Origin: Bacteroidales bacterium
GTDB lineage: Bacteria > Bacteroidota > Bacteroidia > Bacteroidales > JAADJA01
Length of the DNA stretch: 33,719 nucleotides
Direction: 5' to 3'
NCBI GenBank assembly: GCA_016933115.1
Contig: JAFGBL010000299.1
Coordinates: 1 to 33,719, forward strand
Below are positions 17,159 through 25,106 of this stretch, one piece after another. The position numbers and the translations under genes are program-made. How positions within the stretch are numbered: position 1 is the first letter of the stretch; each line of letters starts with the position of its first letter. The notes below the pieces were generated by a model. The model was not told where the DNA came from, ran no database searches, and saw only the letters and a program-made list of their open reading frames with translations.

Positions 17159-18685
17159 TTATTTCCTTCCTCCGGATGATCGTGAACTTCCTCCACCGGA
17201 ACTTGATGGAGTTGATGTTGACCTGCTCGAACTTCCTGATGATCCTGAATAGGAACTGCTGCTTCCTGAACGGGACGGTACTGAATAGCTACGGCTATTG
17301 CTCGACCTGGAGGGCGGTGTATAAGTACGGTTACTTCCTGAACGTGATGGAGTTGAATAACTTTGTGACGATGATGACCTGGAAGGCTGGCTGTAACTTT
17401 CCGTTACCGACTTTCTAGGCTGTGTCGATCTTTCCTGTGTGCTATTATACTTTGTAGGTTGAGTATAGCTTTTGTTGTAATTCGATTTAGGACGCGAATA
17501 AATTTGCTTATTTTGATCCGTTCCACTCGTACTTTGACGAGTAGTCGTCCTTATATTTTCCTGGTTCGTATTTTCACCGGGCTTACTAAACCTTTGCGCA
17601 GGAGTAACCTGTCGGTTGTTTTCAATACCCTGTCCGGGTTGATAACGTGTATTGGCATCGGTTTGACTATTTTCAGGCTTTTTATAAATATACCTTTGTT
17701 TCGTGGAATTTGCATTTTCCTGTTTTGTGACAACATTCTGAGGATTTCTGCCCTTTTCCGATACAACCGGGCTACTGCCCGAACTTGTGCCAGTTGCACC
17801 GGGATTATTGATCTTCCCTGTCCTGTTTAGTTCGGAAACATTGGAATTTCCGGCCGTATAGGTTTTGCCGTCACGGGTTGCCGTCCCTGAATTGCTGCCC
17901 GAAGTTGACCTGTTTGCACTACCATTAATTGCCGGTGTCGATCTTTCAAGGGTGGAGATATGTGAAGACCCTTGGGTGGATGACGCATTTGATCCGGTTG
18001 ACCTGCTGTAACCGCTGTTGGAACTTCCACGGGAAGGTCTATGTCCGTAATAGTAAGAGTTGTAACCATAGTCGTAATAGTAGCCTGAGGCATAATACCC
18101 ATCCCAATATCCGTGGTTATATCCGGCCCAGTAGCTTGAACCATAATAATAGGGATAATAGTAGGGATAATACGGGTAACCCCATCCGAAACTACCCCAT
18201 CCCCAACTTAAGCTGAAAGACAATGAAGGACTCCACCAATAGGAATTATAATACCACGGATCATAATAATATCCGGTATAATATGGCGAATAATAACCAA
18301 ACCCCACATAAGGACCATAAAACCTGTTGATCTGACTGGCATACGAATAATTGTAGTAATCATCGTACATGTAGGGATCCGAATAATAATTATTGGTTAC
18401 GTAGGTAGTCCCCTCCGGTGTTTCTACTGTTTCGCTTTCCGAATAATACGGCTCATCTTCATACTCAACATATTCACCTGCTTCATAATCTTTCATCTGG
18501 TAATCTGCTGATTCATTTTCATTTTTGGTAACATAATCGGGATTAGCAACCTGAGGCTCCTGAGCTTGTTTCTTTTCTGATTGAGTGGAATAATAGACGT
18601 CATCATAATCAGCAGTTGAGCGGGTTGATGAACAACCGGCCAGGATCAAGATTGATAGAACTGCTGCGATTAAATAAGATTTCAT
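17159..18685 (-). CDS. Tyr-rich and Ser/Arg-rich lipoprotein of unknown function
   Basis: This 508-aa protein has a clear lipobox (SILILAGCSS, lipidated Cys18). It has four low-complexity zones: an acidic stretch (residues about 25-95); a Tyr/Trp/Gly-rich block (about 112-217, e.g. YPYYPYYYPYYYGSSYW); a long Ser/Asn/Thr/Gln-rich linker; and a C-terminal basic Ser/Arg tail with four 12-residue repeats of the S-Y-S-x-P-S-R-S type at residues 430-477. No catalytic motif is visible. It is probably a surface or periplasm-exposed structural or adhesive lipoprotein; this is inferred from composition. A strong Shine-Dalgarno precedes the start, unusual for this phylum. It diverges from proS across 93 bp and precedes the FadL-like gene. 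Confidence 0.8.
   Translation of the reverse strand: MKSYLIAAVLSILILAGCSSTRSTADYDDVYYSTQSEKKQAQEPQVANPDYVTKNENESADYQMKDYEAGEYVEYEDEPYYSESETVETPEGTTYVTNNYYSDPYMYDDYYNYSYASQINRFYGPYVGFGYYSPYYTGYYYDPWYYNSYWWSPSLSFSLSWGWGSFGWGYPYYPYYYPYYYGSSYWAGYNHGYWDGYYASGYYYDYGYNSYYYGHRPSRGSSNSGYSRSTGSNASSTQGSSHISTLERSTPAINGSANRSTSGSNSGTATRDGKTYTAGNSNVSELNRTGKINNPGATGTSSGSSPVVSEKGRNPQNVVTKQENANSTKQRYIYKKPENSQTDANTRYQPGQGIENNRQVTPAQRFSKPGENTNQENIRTTTRQSTSGTDQNKQIYSRPKSNYNKSYTQPTKYNSTQERSTQPRKSVTESYSQPSRSSSSQSYSTPSRSGSNRTYTPPSRSSNSRSYSVPSRSGSSSSYSGSSGSSSRSTSTPSSSGGGSSRSSGGRK
17255..17398 (-). repeat. Four 36-bp (12-residue) repeats in the lipoprotein tail
   Basis: Residues 430-477 are four successive 12-mers: SYSQPSRSSSSQ, SYSTPSRSGSNR, TYTPPSRSSNSR and SYSVPSRSGSSS. 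The period of 36 bp keeps the reading frame, so copy number could change by slippage or recombination without disrupting the gene. Degenerate relatives (SYTQPTKYNSTQ and ERSTQPRKSVTE) immediately precede them. Confidence 0.75.
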
Positions 18686-18693
18686 TTTGAATA

Positions 18694-18700
18694 CCCTCCT
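18694..18700 (-). promoter_or_regulatory. Strong Shine-Dalgarno for the Tyr-rich lipoprotein
   Basis: On the minus strand AGGAGGG (within CTAAGGAGGGTATTC) sits 8 nt before the ATG at 18685. Most genes in this window lack any such motif, as expected for Bacteroidota, so this one stands out and fixes the start codon. Confidence 0.7.
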
Positions 18701-18718
18701 TAGGTTATGTTATTTTTA

Positions 18719-18726
18719 TAAATTTG
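18719..18726 (+). promoter_or_regulatory. Putative -7 element of proS
   Basis: TAAATTTG matches the Bacteroidota TAnnTTTG consensus exactly and lies 52 nt before the proS ATG (18779), giving a leader of about 45 nt. No convincing -33 TTG is found at the usual spacing. Confidence 0.45.
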
Positions 18727-18778
18727 CGCTTCATTATTTCAACACATAAATATACAAACACTATACCACAATTAAGTT

Positions 18779-20254
18779 ATGGCTAAAGATTTTCCGACCC
18801 GAGAAGAAAATTATGCTCAATGGTACAACGACCTGGTTATCAAGGCTGATCTGGCTGAAAATTCGGCTGTCCGGGGTTGCATGGTAATTAAACCTTACGG
18901 ATATGCCATTTGGGAAAAAATACAAAGTACACTCGATCGGATGTTTAAAGAAACCGGTCATGTCAATGCCTATTTCCCGCTGTTTATTCCCAAATCCTTT
19001 TTCAGTCGTGAAGCTGATCATGTTGAAGGATTTGCCAAGGAATGTGCGGTTGTAACCCATTACAGGCTTAAAAATGCACCGGATGGTAAAGGGGTTGTGG
19101 TTGATGAAACAGCGAAATTAGAGGAAGAATATATTATCAGGCCGACATCCGAAACCATCATCTGGGATACTTACCGTAACTGGATTCAATCCTACCGCGA
19201 TTTACCTTTGCTGGTTAACCAATGGGCAAATGTTGTGCGGTGGGAAATGCGCACCCGGTTATTTCTGCGTACCACTGAATTTCTCTGGCAGGAAGGGCAC
19301 ACTGCCCACGCCACCAAAGAAGAAGCAATTGAAGAAACAGAAAAGATATTAGGGATTTATGCCCGTTTTGCAGAAGAATGGATGGCCATGCCGGTGCTGA
19401 AAGGTCTTAAATCACCCAATGAAAGGTTTGCAGGCGCTGTTGAAACATATTGTATAGAAGCCCTGATGCAGGATGGGAAAGCACTTCAGGCAGGGACTTC
19501 TCATTTTCTAGGACAAAATTTTGCCAAAGCTTTTGATGTTCAGTTCCTGTCCAAAGAGAACAAACTTGAATATGTTTGGGCCACTTCATGGGGAGTTTCT
19601 ACCAGGCTGATGGGTGCACTGATCATGGCTCACTCCGATGACAATGGATTGGTGTTACCACCAAAACTGGCGCCGATCGAGGTAGTAATTGTTCCGATTT
19701 ATAAAAAAATAGAGCAATTGGGAGAAATCTCAATAGTGGCCAATAAAATTAAACAAGCATTGGAGAAAAAAGGAATTTCGGTCAAATACGACGACAGGGA
19801 TACCTTTAAACCGGGATGGAAATTTGCAGAATATGAGTTTAAAGGAGTACCTGTGCGTCTGGCTATTGGCCCCCGCGACCTTGAAAATCAAACAGTGGAG
19901 GTGGCCAGGCGCGACACCCTTGAAAAAGAAATACTTCAAATGGCCGACATCGAAAATAAAGTGGAACATCTACTGGAACAAATCCAGAAAAAACTTTATC
20001 ACCGGGCATTGTCATTCCGCGAAAACAATACTTTTTCAGTAGATACCTGGGACGAGTTCAAAGACATTATTGAGAATAAGGGTGGTTTTGTACTGGCCCA
20101 CTGGGATGGAACTCCTGAAACTGAAGAGAAAATAAAAGAGGAAACAAAAGCTACCATTCGGACCATTCCCCTTGACAGCAAACCCGAAATCGGGAAATGC
20201 ATATATACGGGTAAAACTTCCAATCAAAGGGTGGTGTTTGCACGAGCCTATTAA
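18779..20254 (+). CDS. proS: Proline--tRNA ligase
   Basis: This 491-aa class II aminoacyl-tRNA synthetase has the length and motifs of the eukaryote/archaeon-like ProS (type without the INS editing domain, normal in Bacteroidota). It charges tRNA-Pro with proline in the cytoplasm. Visible signatures are [39 protein letters not shown] (motif 2 region), [14 protein letters not shown], and [20 protein letters not shown] (motif 3). The C-terminal anticodon-binding domain has [10 protein letters not shown] and ends [18 protein letters not shown], as in the family. It diverges from the lipoprotein gene and is followed by a long intergenic region; only a weak 6-bp stem lies after its stop. Confidence 0.97.
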   Translation: MAKDFPTREENYAQWYNDLVIKADLAENSAVRGCMVIKPYGYAIWEKIQSTLDRMFKETGHVNAYFPLFIPKSFFSREADHVEGFAKECAVVTHYRLKNAPDGKGVVVDETAKLEEEYIIRPTSETIIWDTYRNWIQSYRDLPLLVNQWANVVRWEMRTRLFLRTTEFLWQEGHTAHATKEEAIEETEKILGIYARFAEEWMAMPVLKGLKSPNERFAGAVETYCIEALMQDGKALQAGTSHFLGQNFAKAFDVQFLSKENKLEYVWATSWGVSTRLMGALIMAHSDDNGLVLPPKLAPIEVVIVPIYKKIEQLGEISIVANKIKQALEKKGISVKYDDRDTFKPGWKFAEYEFKGVPVRLAIGPRDLENQTVEVARRDTLEKEILQMADIENKVEHLLEQIQKKLYHRALSFRENNTFSVDTWDEFKDIIENKGGFVLAHWDGTPETEEKIKEETKATIRTIPLDSKPEIGKCIYTGKTSNQRVVFARAY

Positions 20255-20342
20255 AATTCAGATGAATTACCCTTTTGAACTTTCATAACTTTCAAATGGT
20301 TTTAGAAGTATAAGGGTCTGACAGAAACTTGATATTTTAATG

Positions 20343-20471
20343 TAATTTTGAAATTTATTCTGAATGACAGTAAAATTGGAATTAAATTTCAAATCACAAT
20401 TTGGATATATTTGTTTTACTTCTGTCATCAATTTTTAATGAGTTAAATTCCAACTTAGATTTTAATTCCAA
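20343..20471 (+). promoter_or_regulatory. Control region of the hybrid kinase gene with nested inverted repeats
   Basis: Two exact TAnnTTTG elements are present: TAATTTTG (20343-20350) and TATATTTG (20406-20413). Several inverted repeats overlap them: TTTGAAATTTA (20347-20357) with TAAATTTCAAA (20383-20393); ATGACAG (20364-20370) with CTGTCAT (20422-20428); and TTGGAATTAAA (20376-20386) with TTTAATTCCAA (20461-20471), the last ending at the start codon. A related TTAAATTCCAA lies at 20443-20453. The arms are candidate binding sites or leader structures (inference). Confidence 0.45.
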
Positions 20472-23366
20472 ATGTTGCTAAAAGTTATCAAATACATATT
20501 ATTAACCTTTATATTTCTCCAGGTTCTTCCAATCAGGGCATTACCACAACTAGAAAGCCTCGAAAAACAACTGGAAAAATCCGAAGGTGATGAAAAATTC
20601 GAAGTACTTCTTAATCTATCCAAACAATACTGGTTTATCGATCCTGCAAAAAGTATTGATTATGCAAAAGAAGCATATGCATACGGTGAAACGGTCAACA
20701 ACGATATTAAAAAAGTAAGGGCTTTAAACCGCATCGGAAACGGTTTTTATTTTCTTGAAGAATATCGTATTGCCCTGGATTATTACAATAAATCACTCGA
20801 TTTAAGTGAAAATACCGACTATCTAACAGGGATAGCGACAGCCAGCAATAACATCGGATTGATATACAATGTACTGGGCGATTATGATAAAGCACTTGAA
20901 TATTATTACAAATCCCTTGAAATAGAGCAAAAATCCGATGACCGACAGGGAATCGCAAATACTTCGGTTAATCTTGGAAATATTTATTATTATTTGGGCA
21001 ATTATCAAAAAGCCAGAAACTTCTATAATAAAGCCCTGAACATATACCAGCAAATAGAAGATAAAAAAGGGATGTTCGATTCATACAACAATTTGGGAAG
21101 CACATTGTCAGAAGTTAAAAAGCTTGACAGCGCTGAATATTTTTATCAGAAAGCCTTAAAACTGAGCTACGAATTAAATGATCCCGACCTGAAAACCTCT
21201 GCCCTGAACAATCTTGGAACCGTTTTTTTTAATTCAAAGGATTATGAAAGTGCCCTCCAATACTACAATGAATCCTTAACACTTGCAAGATCAATTGATG
21301 ACCAATGGTCCGAAGCCAATACTTTAAGAAACATAGGTGGGGTTTACATGCAGTTAAATAAACAAAAAGCTGCTTTCGACAACCTGTCAAAAGCAATGGA
21401 TATTGCACAAAAAATTGCTGCAACCAGGTTAGTGATGGATTTGTATAATGACCTGTCAGAATATTATAAATCCATTAAGAACTATAAAAAAGCACTTGAA
21501 TGCGAAGAGATATATTCAAGGTTGAACGATTCGATATTCAGTGAAGAAACCAGCCGGAAAATAACCAACCTGGAAGCCAAATACATTTTCAAATCGAAAG
21601 ACCAGCAATTGGAATTGGTGACCAAAGAAAACGAAGTCAAAAACCTGAGGATCAAGACGCAACAATATATCATTTACGTTGTTGCCAGTATTGGTTTAAT
21701 GATCCTTACCCTGGTATTTATTTTTTACTACAGATCGCACATCAATAAAAAAGCAAGGGTACTGCTGGAGGATAAAAACGTGCGGATAACAGAACAAAAA
21801 ATTTTACTTGAAAAGTCAATTGATGAACTGAAGGATAGCGAAGCAAAATACAAATCGCTTGTGGATAGTATCCAAGATGGATTGTTTATTCTTCAGCAGG
21901 AGAAAATAATATATGCCAATGAAGCAATGTGCAAAATCCTGGGATACAACAATCATTCGGAATTGTACGAACTCTCTCCCCGGCAATTGATCGCCAGGGA
22001 AGATTATCAGCAAATTACTTCCAACTATAATAAAAGGATTACAGGAGGGAGTGTCCCCTCCTCTTACGAGTTTAAGATGATCCATAAATCGGGGAAGGAA
22101 ATTGATATCAATTTATGCGCTGAACTGACCCGTTTTCATGGTAAACCCGCCATTATTGGCACCATTAAGGACATTACCCGGCAGAAACAATACGAACACC
22201 AGTTGATTCAGGAAAAGGTGAAAGCAGAGCAGGCTACCGAGTCGAAATCGATGTTCCTGGCCGGTATGAGCCATGAGATCAGGAACCATATGAACAGCAT
22301 CATTGGAATCACCGAAGTATTGAGTGAATCGGATTTAAACGAGGAACAATTAGAATATATCAATGTAATCAGAACTTCGGGGAACAATTTACTGAATATT
22401 ATCAACGAAATCCTCGATTTCTCAAAAATTGAAGCCCGCCAGGTAATTCTGGAATCAGAGGAATTCAACTTCCACGAAGCCATCGGGCGGGTGATTTCGT
22501 TGCACGAACCGCTGGCCAAAAAAGCCGGTCTCTATCTCAAATCCACTACCGATCAAAAAATTCCTGCAAAACTCGTTGGTGATCAAACCAGGCTTTCCCA
22601 GGTATTGATCAACCTGATCAGCAATGCTTTGAAATTTACAACAAAGGGCGGTATTGAAGTAGTTTCCGAACTTCTTACAGTAAATGAAAGCCAAGGCGAT
22701 TATGAAATCAGGATTCAGGTTCGTGATTCAGGAATTGGAATTAACGAGGAAAGCCGCGATAAACTCTTCAAAGCATTTTCACAAACACACAGTGCGGTTC
22801 TGATGGAAAAAGGTGGTTCAGGCTTGGGATTGGCTATTTGTAAACAGTTGGTTGAATTAATGGGGGGTGAAATAGGTGTTGAATCAGAGGTGGAAAAAGG
22901 TTCCACTTTTTGGTTTACCCTCCAGTTGTCGAAACATAAGAAAAAGGAGAAGGTATTGAAATCAAAACCGCTCCAAAAACAACCTGTAAATAATAAAAAT
23001 ATCAACATCCTTTTGGTTGAGGACAATATGTTAAATCAACAACTGACTACCAATATTTTGTTGAAGGAGGGTTACAACGTTCAGGTAGCCGATAATGGAC
23101 AGGAAGGATTCGATTTATATAAAAAATTCGATTTCGATGTTGTGCTCATGGATATTCAAATGCCCGTTATGGATGGTATTAGAGCAACCCGTCTGATTCG
23201 TCAGTTCGAAGCCTCCCGTCGGGGGAAAAAAGCTACAATCATTGCTGTAACCGCCCATGCTAAAGAAGGTGAAGAACAACGGCTTTTCGAAGCAGGAATG
23301 GATCTTTACCTGAATAAACCTTTCAAACCGTCCAACTTGCTTGCCCTTATTGACAATCTATCCTGA
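20472..23366 (+). CDS. TPR-containing hybrid sensor histidine kinase
   Basis: This 964-aa protein is predicted to lie in the inner membrane with a periplasmic sensor. A signal-like N-terminus (residues 1-22) is followed by tandem TPRs (about 55-370, e.g. NNIGLIYNVLGDYDKALEYY), one membrane span (about 397-420), and a PAS domain (about 453-575). HisKA carries phosphorylatable His601 in SHEIRNHMNSIIG. HATPase_c (about 700-818) has NLISNALKFT (N box), DSGIGI and GSGLGLAI (G boxes). A C-terminal receiver (about 841-962) has VEDN, phospho-acceptor Asp894 (LMDIQMPVMDG) and NKPF Lys. There is no DNA-binding output domain, so a separate phosphotransfer or regulator partner is expected, and none is encoded nearby. 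The ligand sensed is unknown. mazG begins 68 nt downstream. Confidence 0.93.
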   Translation: MLLKVIKYILLTFIFLQVLPIRALPQLESLEKQLEKSEGDEKFEVLLNLSKQYWFIDPAKSIDYAKEAYAYGETVNNDIKKVRALNRIGNGFYFLEEYRIALDYYNKSLDLSENTDYLTGIATASNNIGLIYNVLGDYDKALEYYYKSLEIEQKSDDRQGIANTSVNLGNIYYYLGNYQKARNFYNKALNIYQQIEDKKGMFDSYNNLGSTLSEVKKLDSAEYFYQKALKLSYELNDPDLKTSALNNLGTVFFNSKDYESALQYYNESLTLARSIDDQWSEANTLRNIGGVYMQLNKQKAAFDNLSKAMDIAQKIAATRLVMDLYNDLSEYYKSIKNYKKALECEEIYSRLNDSIFSEETSRKITNLEAKYIFKSKDQQLELVTKENEVKNLRIKTQQYIIYVVASIGLMILTLVFIFYYRSHINKKARVLLEDKNVRITEQKILLEKSIDELKDSEAKYKSLVDSIQDGLFILQQEKIIYANEAMCKILGYNNHSELYELSPRQLIAREDYQQITSNYNKRITGGSVPSSYEFKMIHKSGKEIDINLCAELTRFHGKPAIIGTIKDITRQKQYEHQLIQEKVKAEQATESKSMFLAGMSHEIRNHMNSIIGITEVLSESDLNEEQLEYINVIRTSGNNLLNIINEILDFSKIEARQVILESEEFNFHEAIGRVISLHEPLAKKAGLYLKSTTDQKIPAKLVGDQTRLSQVLINLISNALKFTTKGGIEVVSELLTVNESQGDYEIRIQVRDSGIGINEESRDKLFKAFSQTHSAVLMEKGGSGLGLAICKQLVELMGGEIGVESEVEKGSTFWFTLQLSKHKKKEKVLKSKPLQKQPVNNKNINILLVEDNMLNQQLTTNILLKEGYNVQVADNGQEGFDLYKKFDFDVVLMDIQMPVMDGIRATRLIRQFEASRRGKKATIIAVTAHAKEGEEQRLFEAGMDLYLNKPFKPSNLLALIDNLS

Positions 23367-23434
23367 GTCGCATGATCTGCATTTAATTTTACTAATTTTA
23401 ACAGCTTGAAATCTTTGATACTTATTAATTTATT

Positions 23435-24214
23435 ATGACTTCCAAACAAGATAAACTGAAGGCCTTCGAACAGCTTCTCGACATCATGGACGACTTGAGG
23501 GCACAATGCCCATGGGACAAACAGCAAACATTTGAAAGCCTTCGCCATTTGACCATTGAAGAAACTTACGAATTGTCGGAATCCGTTCTGGAGAAAAACA
23601 TTGACGGGATCAAAAAAGAACTGGGTGATCTGATGCTACACCTGGTTTTTTACGCTAAGATTGGTTCTGAGACCAATGCCTTCGATATTGGCGACGTACT
23701 GGAATACATCAACGAAAAGCTGGTTTTCCGGCATCCGCATATTTACGCTGATGTAGAAGCCAACGATGCCAAAACCGTAAAGGACAACTGGGAAAAACTG
23801 AAACTGAAGGAAGGAAGGAAGTCGGTTTTATCCGGAGTGCCCGTTTCACTGCCACCCCTGGTTAAAGCCTATAGGATCCAGGAAAAAGTGAAAGGTGTCG
23901 GATTCGACTGGGAAAAACCGGAGCAGGTTTGGGAAAAGGTTTTGGAAGAATTGGACGAACTGAAAGATGAAGTTGAAATTTCAGGTAACAAGGATAAAAT
24001 GGAACATGAATTGGGCGACCTGCTGTTTGCCCTCGTTAATTACGCCCGCTTTATCGATGTGAACCCGGAGGATGCCCTGGAACGGACCAATAAAAAATTC
24101 ATCAAGCGGTTTCAGCACCTCGAAAGCAAAGCCGTTGAAATGGGTCGGTCGCTTAAAGATATGACACTTGATGAAATGGATGTGTTTTGGGAAGAGGCTA
24201 AAAGGATGGAATAA
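23435..24214 (+). CDS. mazG: Nucleoside triphosphate pyrophosphohydrolase MazG
   Basis: This 259-aa protein is the full-length two-domain MazG, which hydrolyses NTPs to NMP and PPi and is thought to clear aberrant nucleotides. The N-terminal domain carries CPWDKQQTFESLRHLTIEETYEL with the metal-binding E-E-x-x-E pattern and KKELGDLMLHLVFYAKIG. SVLSGVPVSLPPLVKAYRIQ is the typical linker. The second domain repeats the pattern (LEELDELKDEVE and HELGDLLFALVNYARFIDVN) and ends NKKFIKRFQHLES. It is cytoplasmic. A heptamer repeat array begins 6 nt after its stop and runs into the start of the PAP2 gene. Confidence 0.95.
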   Translation: MTSKQDKLKAFEQLLDIMDDLRAQCPWDKQQTFESLRHLTIEETYELSESVLEKNIDGIKKELGDLMLHLVFYAKIGSETNAFDIGDVLEYINEKLVFRHPHIYADVEANDAKTVKDNWEKLKLKEGRKSVLSGVPVSLPPLVKAYRIQEKVKGVGFDWEKPEQVWEKVLEELDELKDEVEISGNKDKMEHELGDLLFALVNYARFIDVNPEDALERTNKKFIKRFQHLESKAVEMGRSLKDMTLDEMDVFWEEAKRME

Positions 24215-24219
24215 AAACA

Positions 24220-24251
24220 GTTCGATGTTCAAAGTTCGAAGTTCGAAGTTA
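24220..24251 (+). repeat. Tandem heptamer array (TTCGAAG type) at the PAP2 start
   Basis: Four head-to-tail heptamers, GTTCGAT, GTTCAAA, GTTCGAA and GTTCGAA (24220-24247), are followed by GTTAAG. The likely start codon ATG (24225-24227) is made by the junction of the first two units. Seven is not a multiple of three, so loss or gain of a unit after the ATG would shift the reading frame. Confidence 0.7.
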
Positions 24252-25106
24252 AGCCAGTTGATTACAAAAGTAAAACATAAATCTTACCTTATTTCATTCG
24301 TAACCATTACTGTTTTCCTTATTGTTGGAAAATTATTAGCACAGCAGGATACGGCGGTTGAAAGAATCGATTTTAATAAAAGATATATCGTTTCTTATTG
24401 GACGGATACCAAAGAGATCGTAAAAACCCCACTTCACTGGAAAGGCAGGCAATGGTCGGCATTTGCAGGATTGGCAGGTGCCTGGACGGTAACCTATGTT
24501 TATGATGAAGAAATTTATAACTTTTTTCAGAAAAACAGGACCCAAAAGACAGATAATATCAGCAAATATTTTATCGAACCATGGGGAAGCGGCTTGTATT
24601 CGATCCCTTTGTTGGCCGGTATTTACCTTTCCGGGATAAAAAACGAACATCACCGCAATGTGGCCCTCACCGGTTTGAAGGCATATTTACTAAGCGGTGG
24701 AGCGGCATTTGTGATCAAATACATTTCTCACCGTCACAGGCCAAATGACAATATTCCACCCAATGCCTACCTGTGGGAAGGGCCTTTACCATTTACAACC
24801 GATTATACCTCATTTCCTTCGGGCCATACAACAACGGCGTTTGCCATAGCTACAGTACTTGCTATCGGTTACAGGGATAAAACCTGGATTGGAGTGACAT
24901 CTTATACTGTTGCAGCACTGGTGGGCCTTTCCCGGATCAATGACGGAAAACACTGGGCTACCGACGTGGTTGCAGGAGCTGCTTTAGGAACTTTTATCGG
25001 TTGTGTACTAGCCAAAACAAATTTCGATCGTAACGGAAAACTAGCCATTGGCCCTACTACAGTCATGGGAGAGTATGGAATTGGGATTGCCTATAAAATT
25101 TATTAG
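24225..25106 (+). CDS. PAP2-family membrane phosphatase
   Basis: This protein of about 293 aa is a type 2 phosphatidic-acid-phosphatase-like integral membrane enzyme. The three catalytic motifs are complete: KYISHRHRP (C1, KX6RP), FPSGHTTTAFA (C2, PSGH) and SRINDGKHWATDVVAG (C3, SRX5HX3D). An N-terminal hydrophobic segment (LISFVTITVFLIVGKLLAQQ) may be a signal peptide, followed by a polar region and several further spans. Substrates of the family are lipid phosphates, including undecaprenyl pyrophosphate; the substrate here is unknown. The start is uncertain: ATG 24225 lies inside a heptamer repeat, ATG 24168 would overlap mazG by 47 nt, and TTG 24258 is a third option. Its stop overlaps that of the convergent glycosyltransferase gene. 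Confidence 0.88.
   Translation: MFKVRSSKLSQLITKVKHKSYLISFVTITVFLIVGKLLAQQDTAVERIDFNKRYIVSYWTDTKEIVKTPLHWKGRQWSAFAGLAGAWTVTYVYDEEIYNFFQKNRTQKTDNISKYFIEPWGSGLYSIPLLAGIYLSGIKNEHHRNVALTGLKAYLLSGGAAFVIKYISHRHRPNDNIPPNAYLWEGPLPFTTDYTSFPSGHTTTAFAIATVLAIGYRDKTWIGVTSYTVAALVGLSRINDGKHWATDVVAGAALGTFIGCVLAKTNFDRNGKLAIGPTTVMGEYGIGIAYKIY

Noticed and set aside
17459-17830. 123-aa open frame opposite the Tyr/Ser-rich lipoprotein
   Set aside because: The low-complexity Ser/Arg/Asn coding sequence leaves few stops on the other strand; no domain is visible.
20269-20317. Possible terminator after proS (ACCCTT ... AAGGGT)
   Set aside because: Only 6 bp with a 37-nt loop and no U-run; not convincing.
24168-24224. 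ATG at 24168 as start of the PAP2 gene
   Set aside because: It would overlap mazG by 47 nt and add a polar, Trp/Lys-rich peptide ahead of the hydrophobic segment; possible but less likely than 24225.
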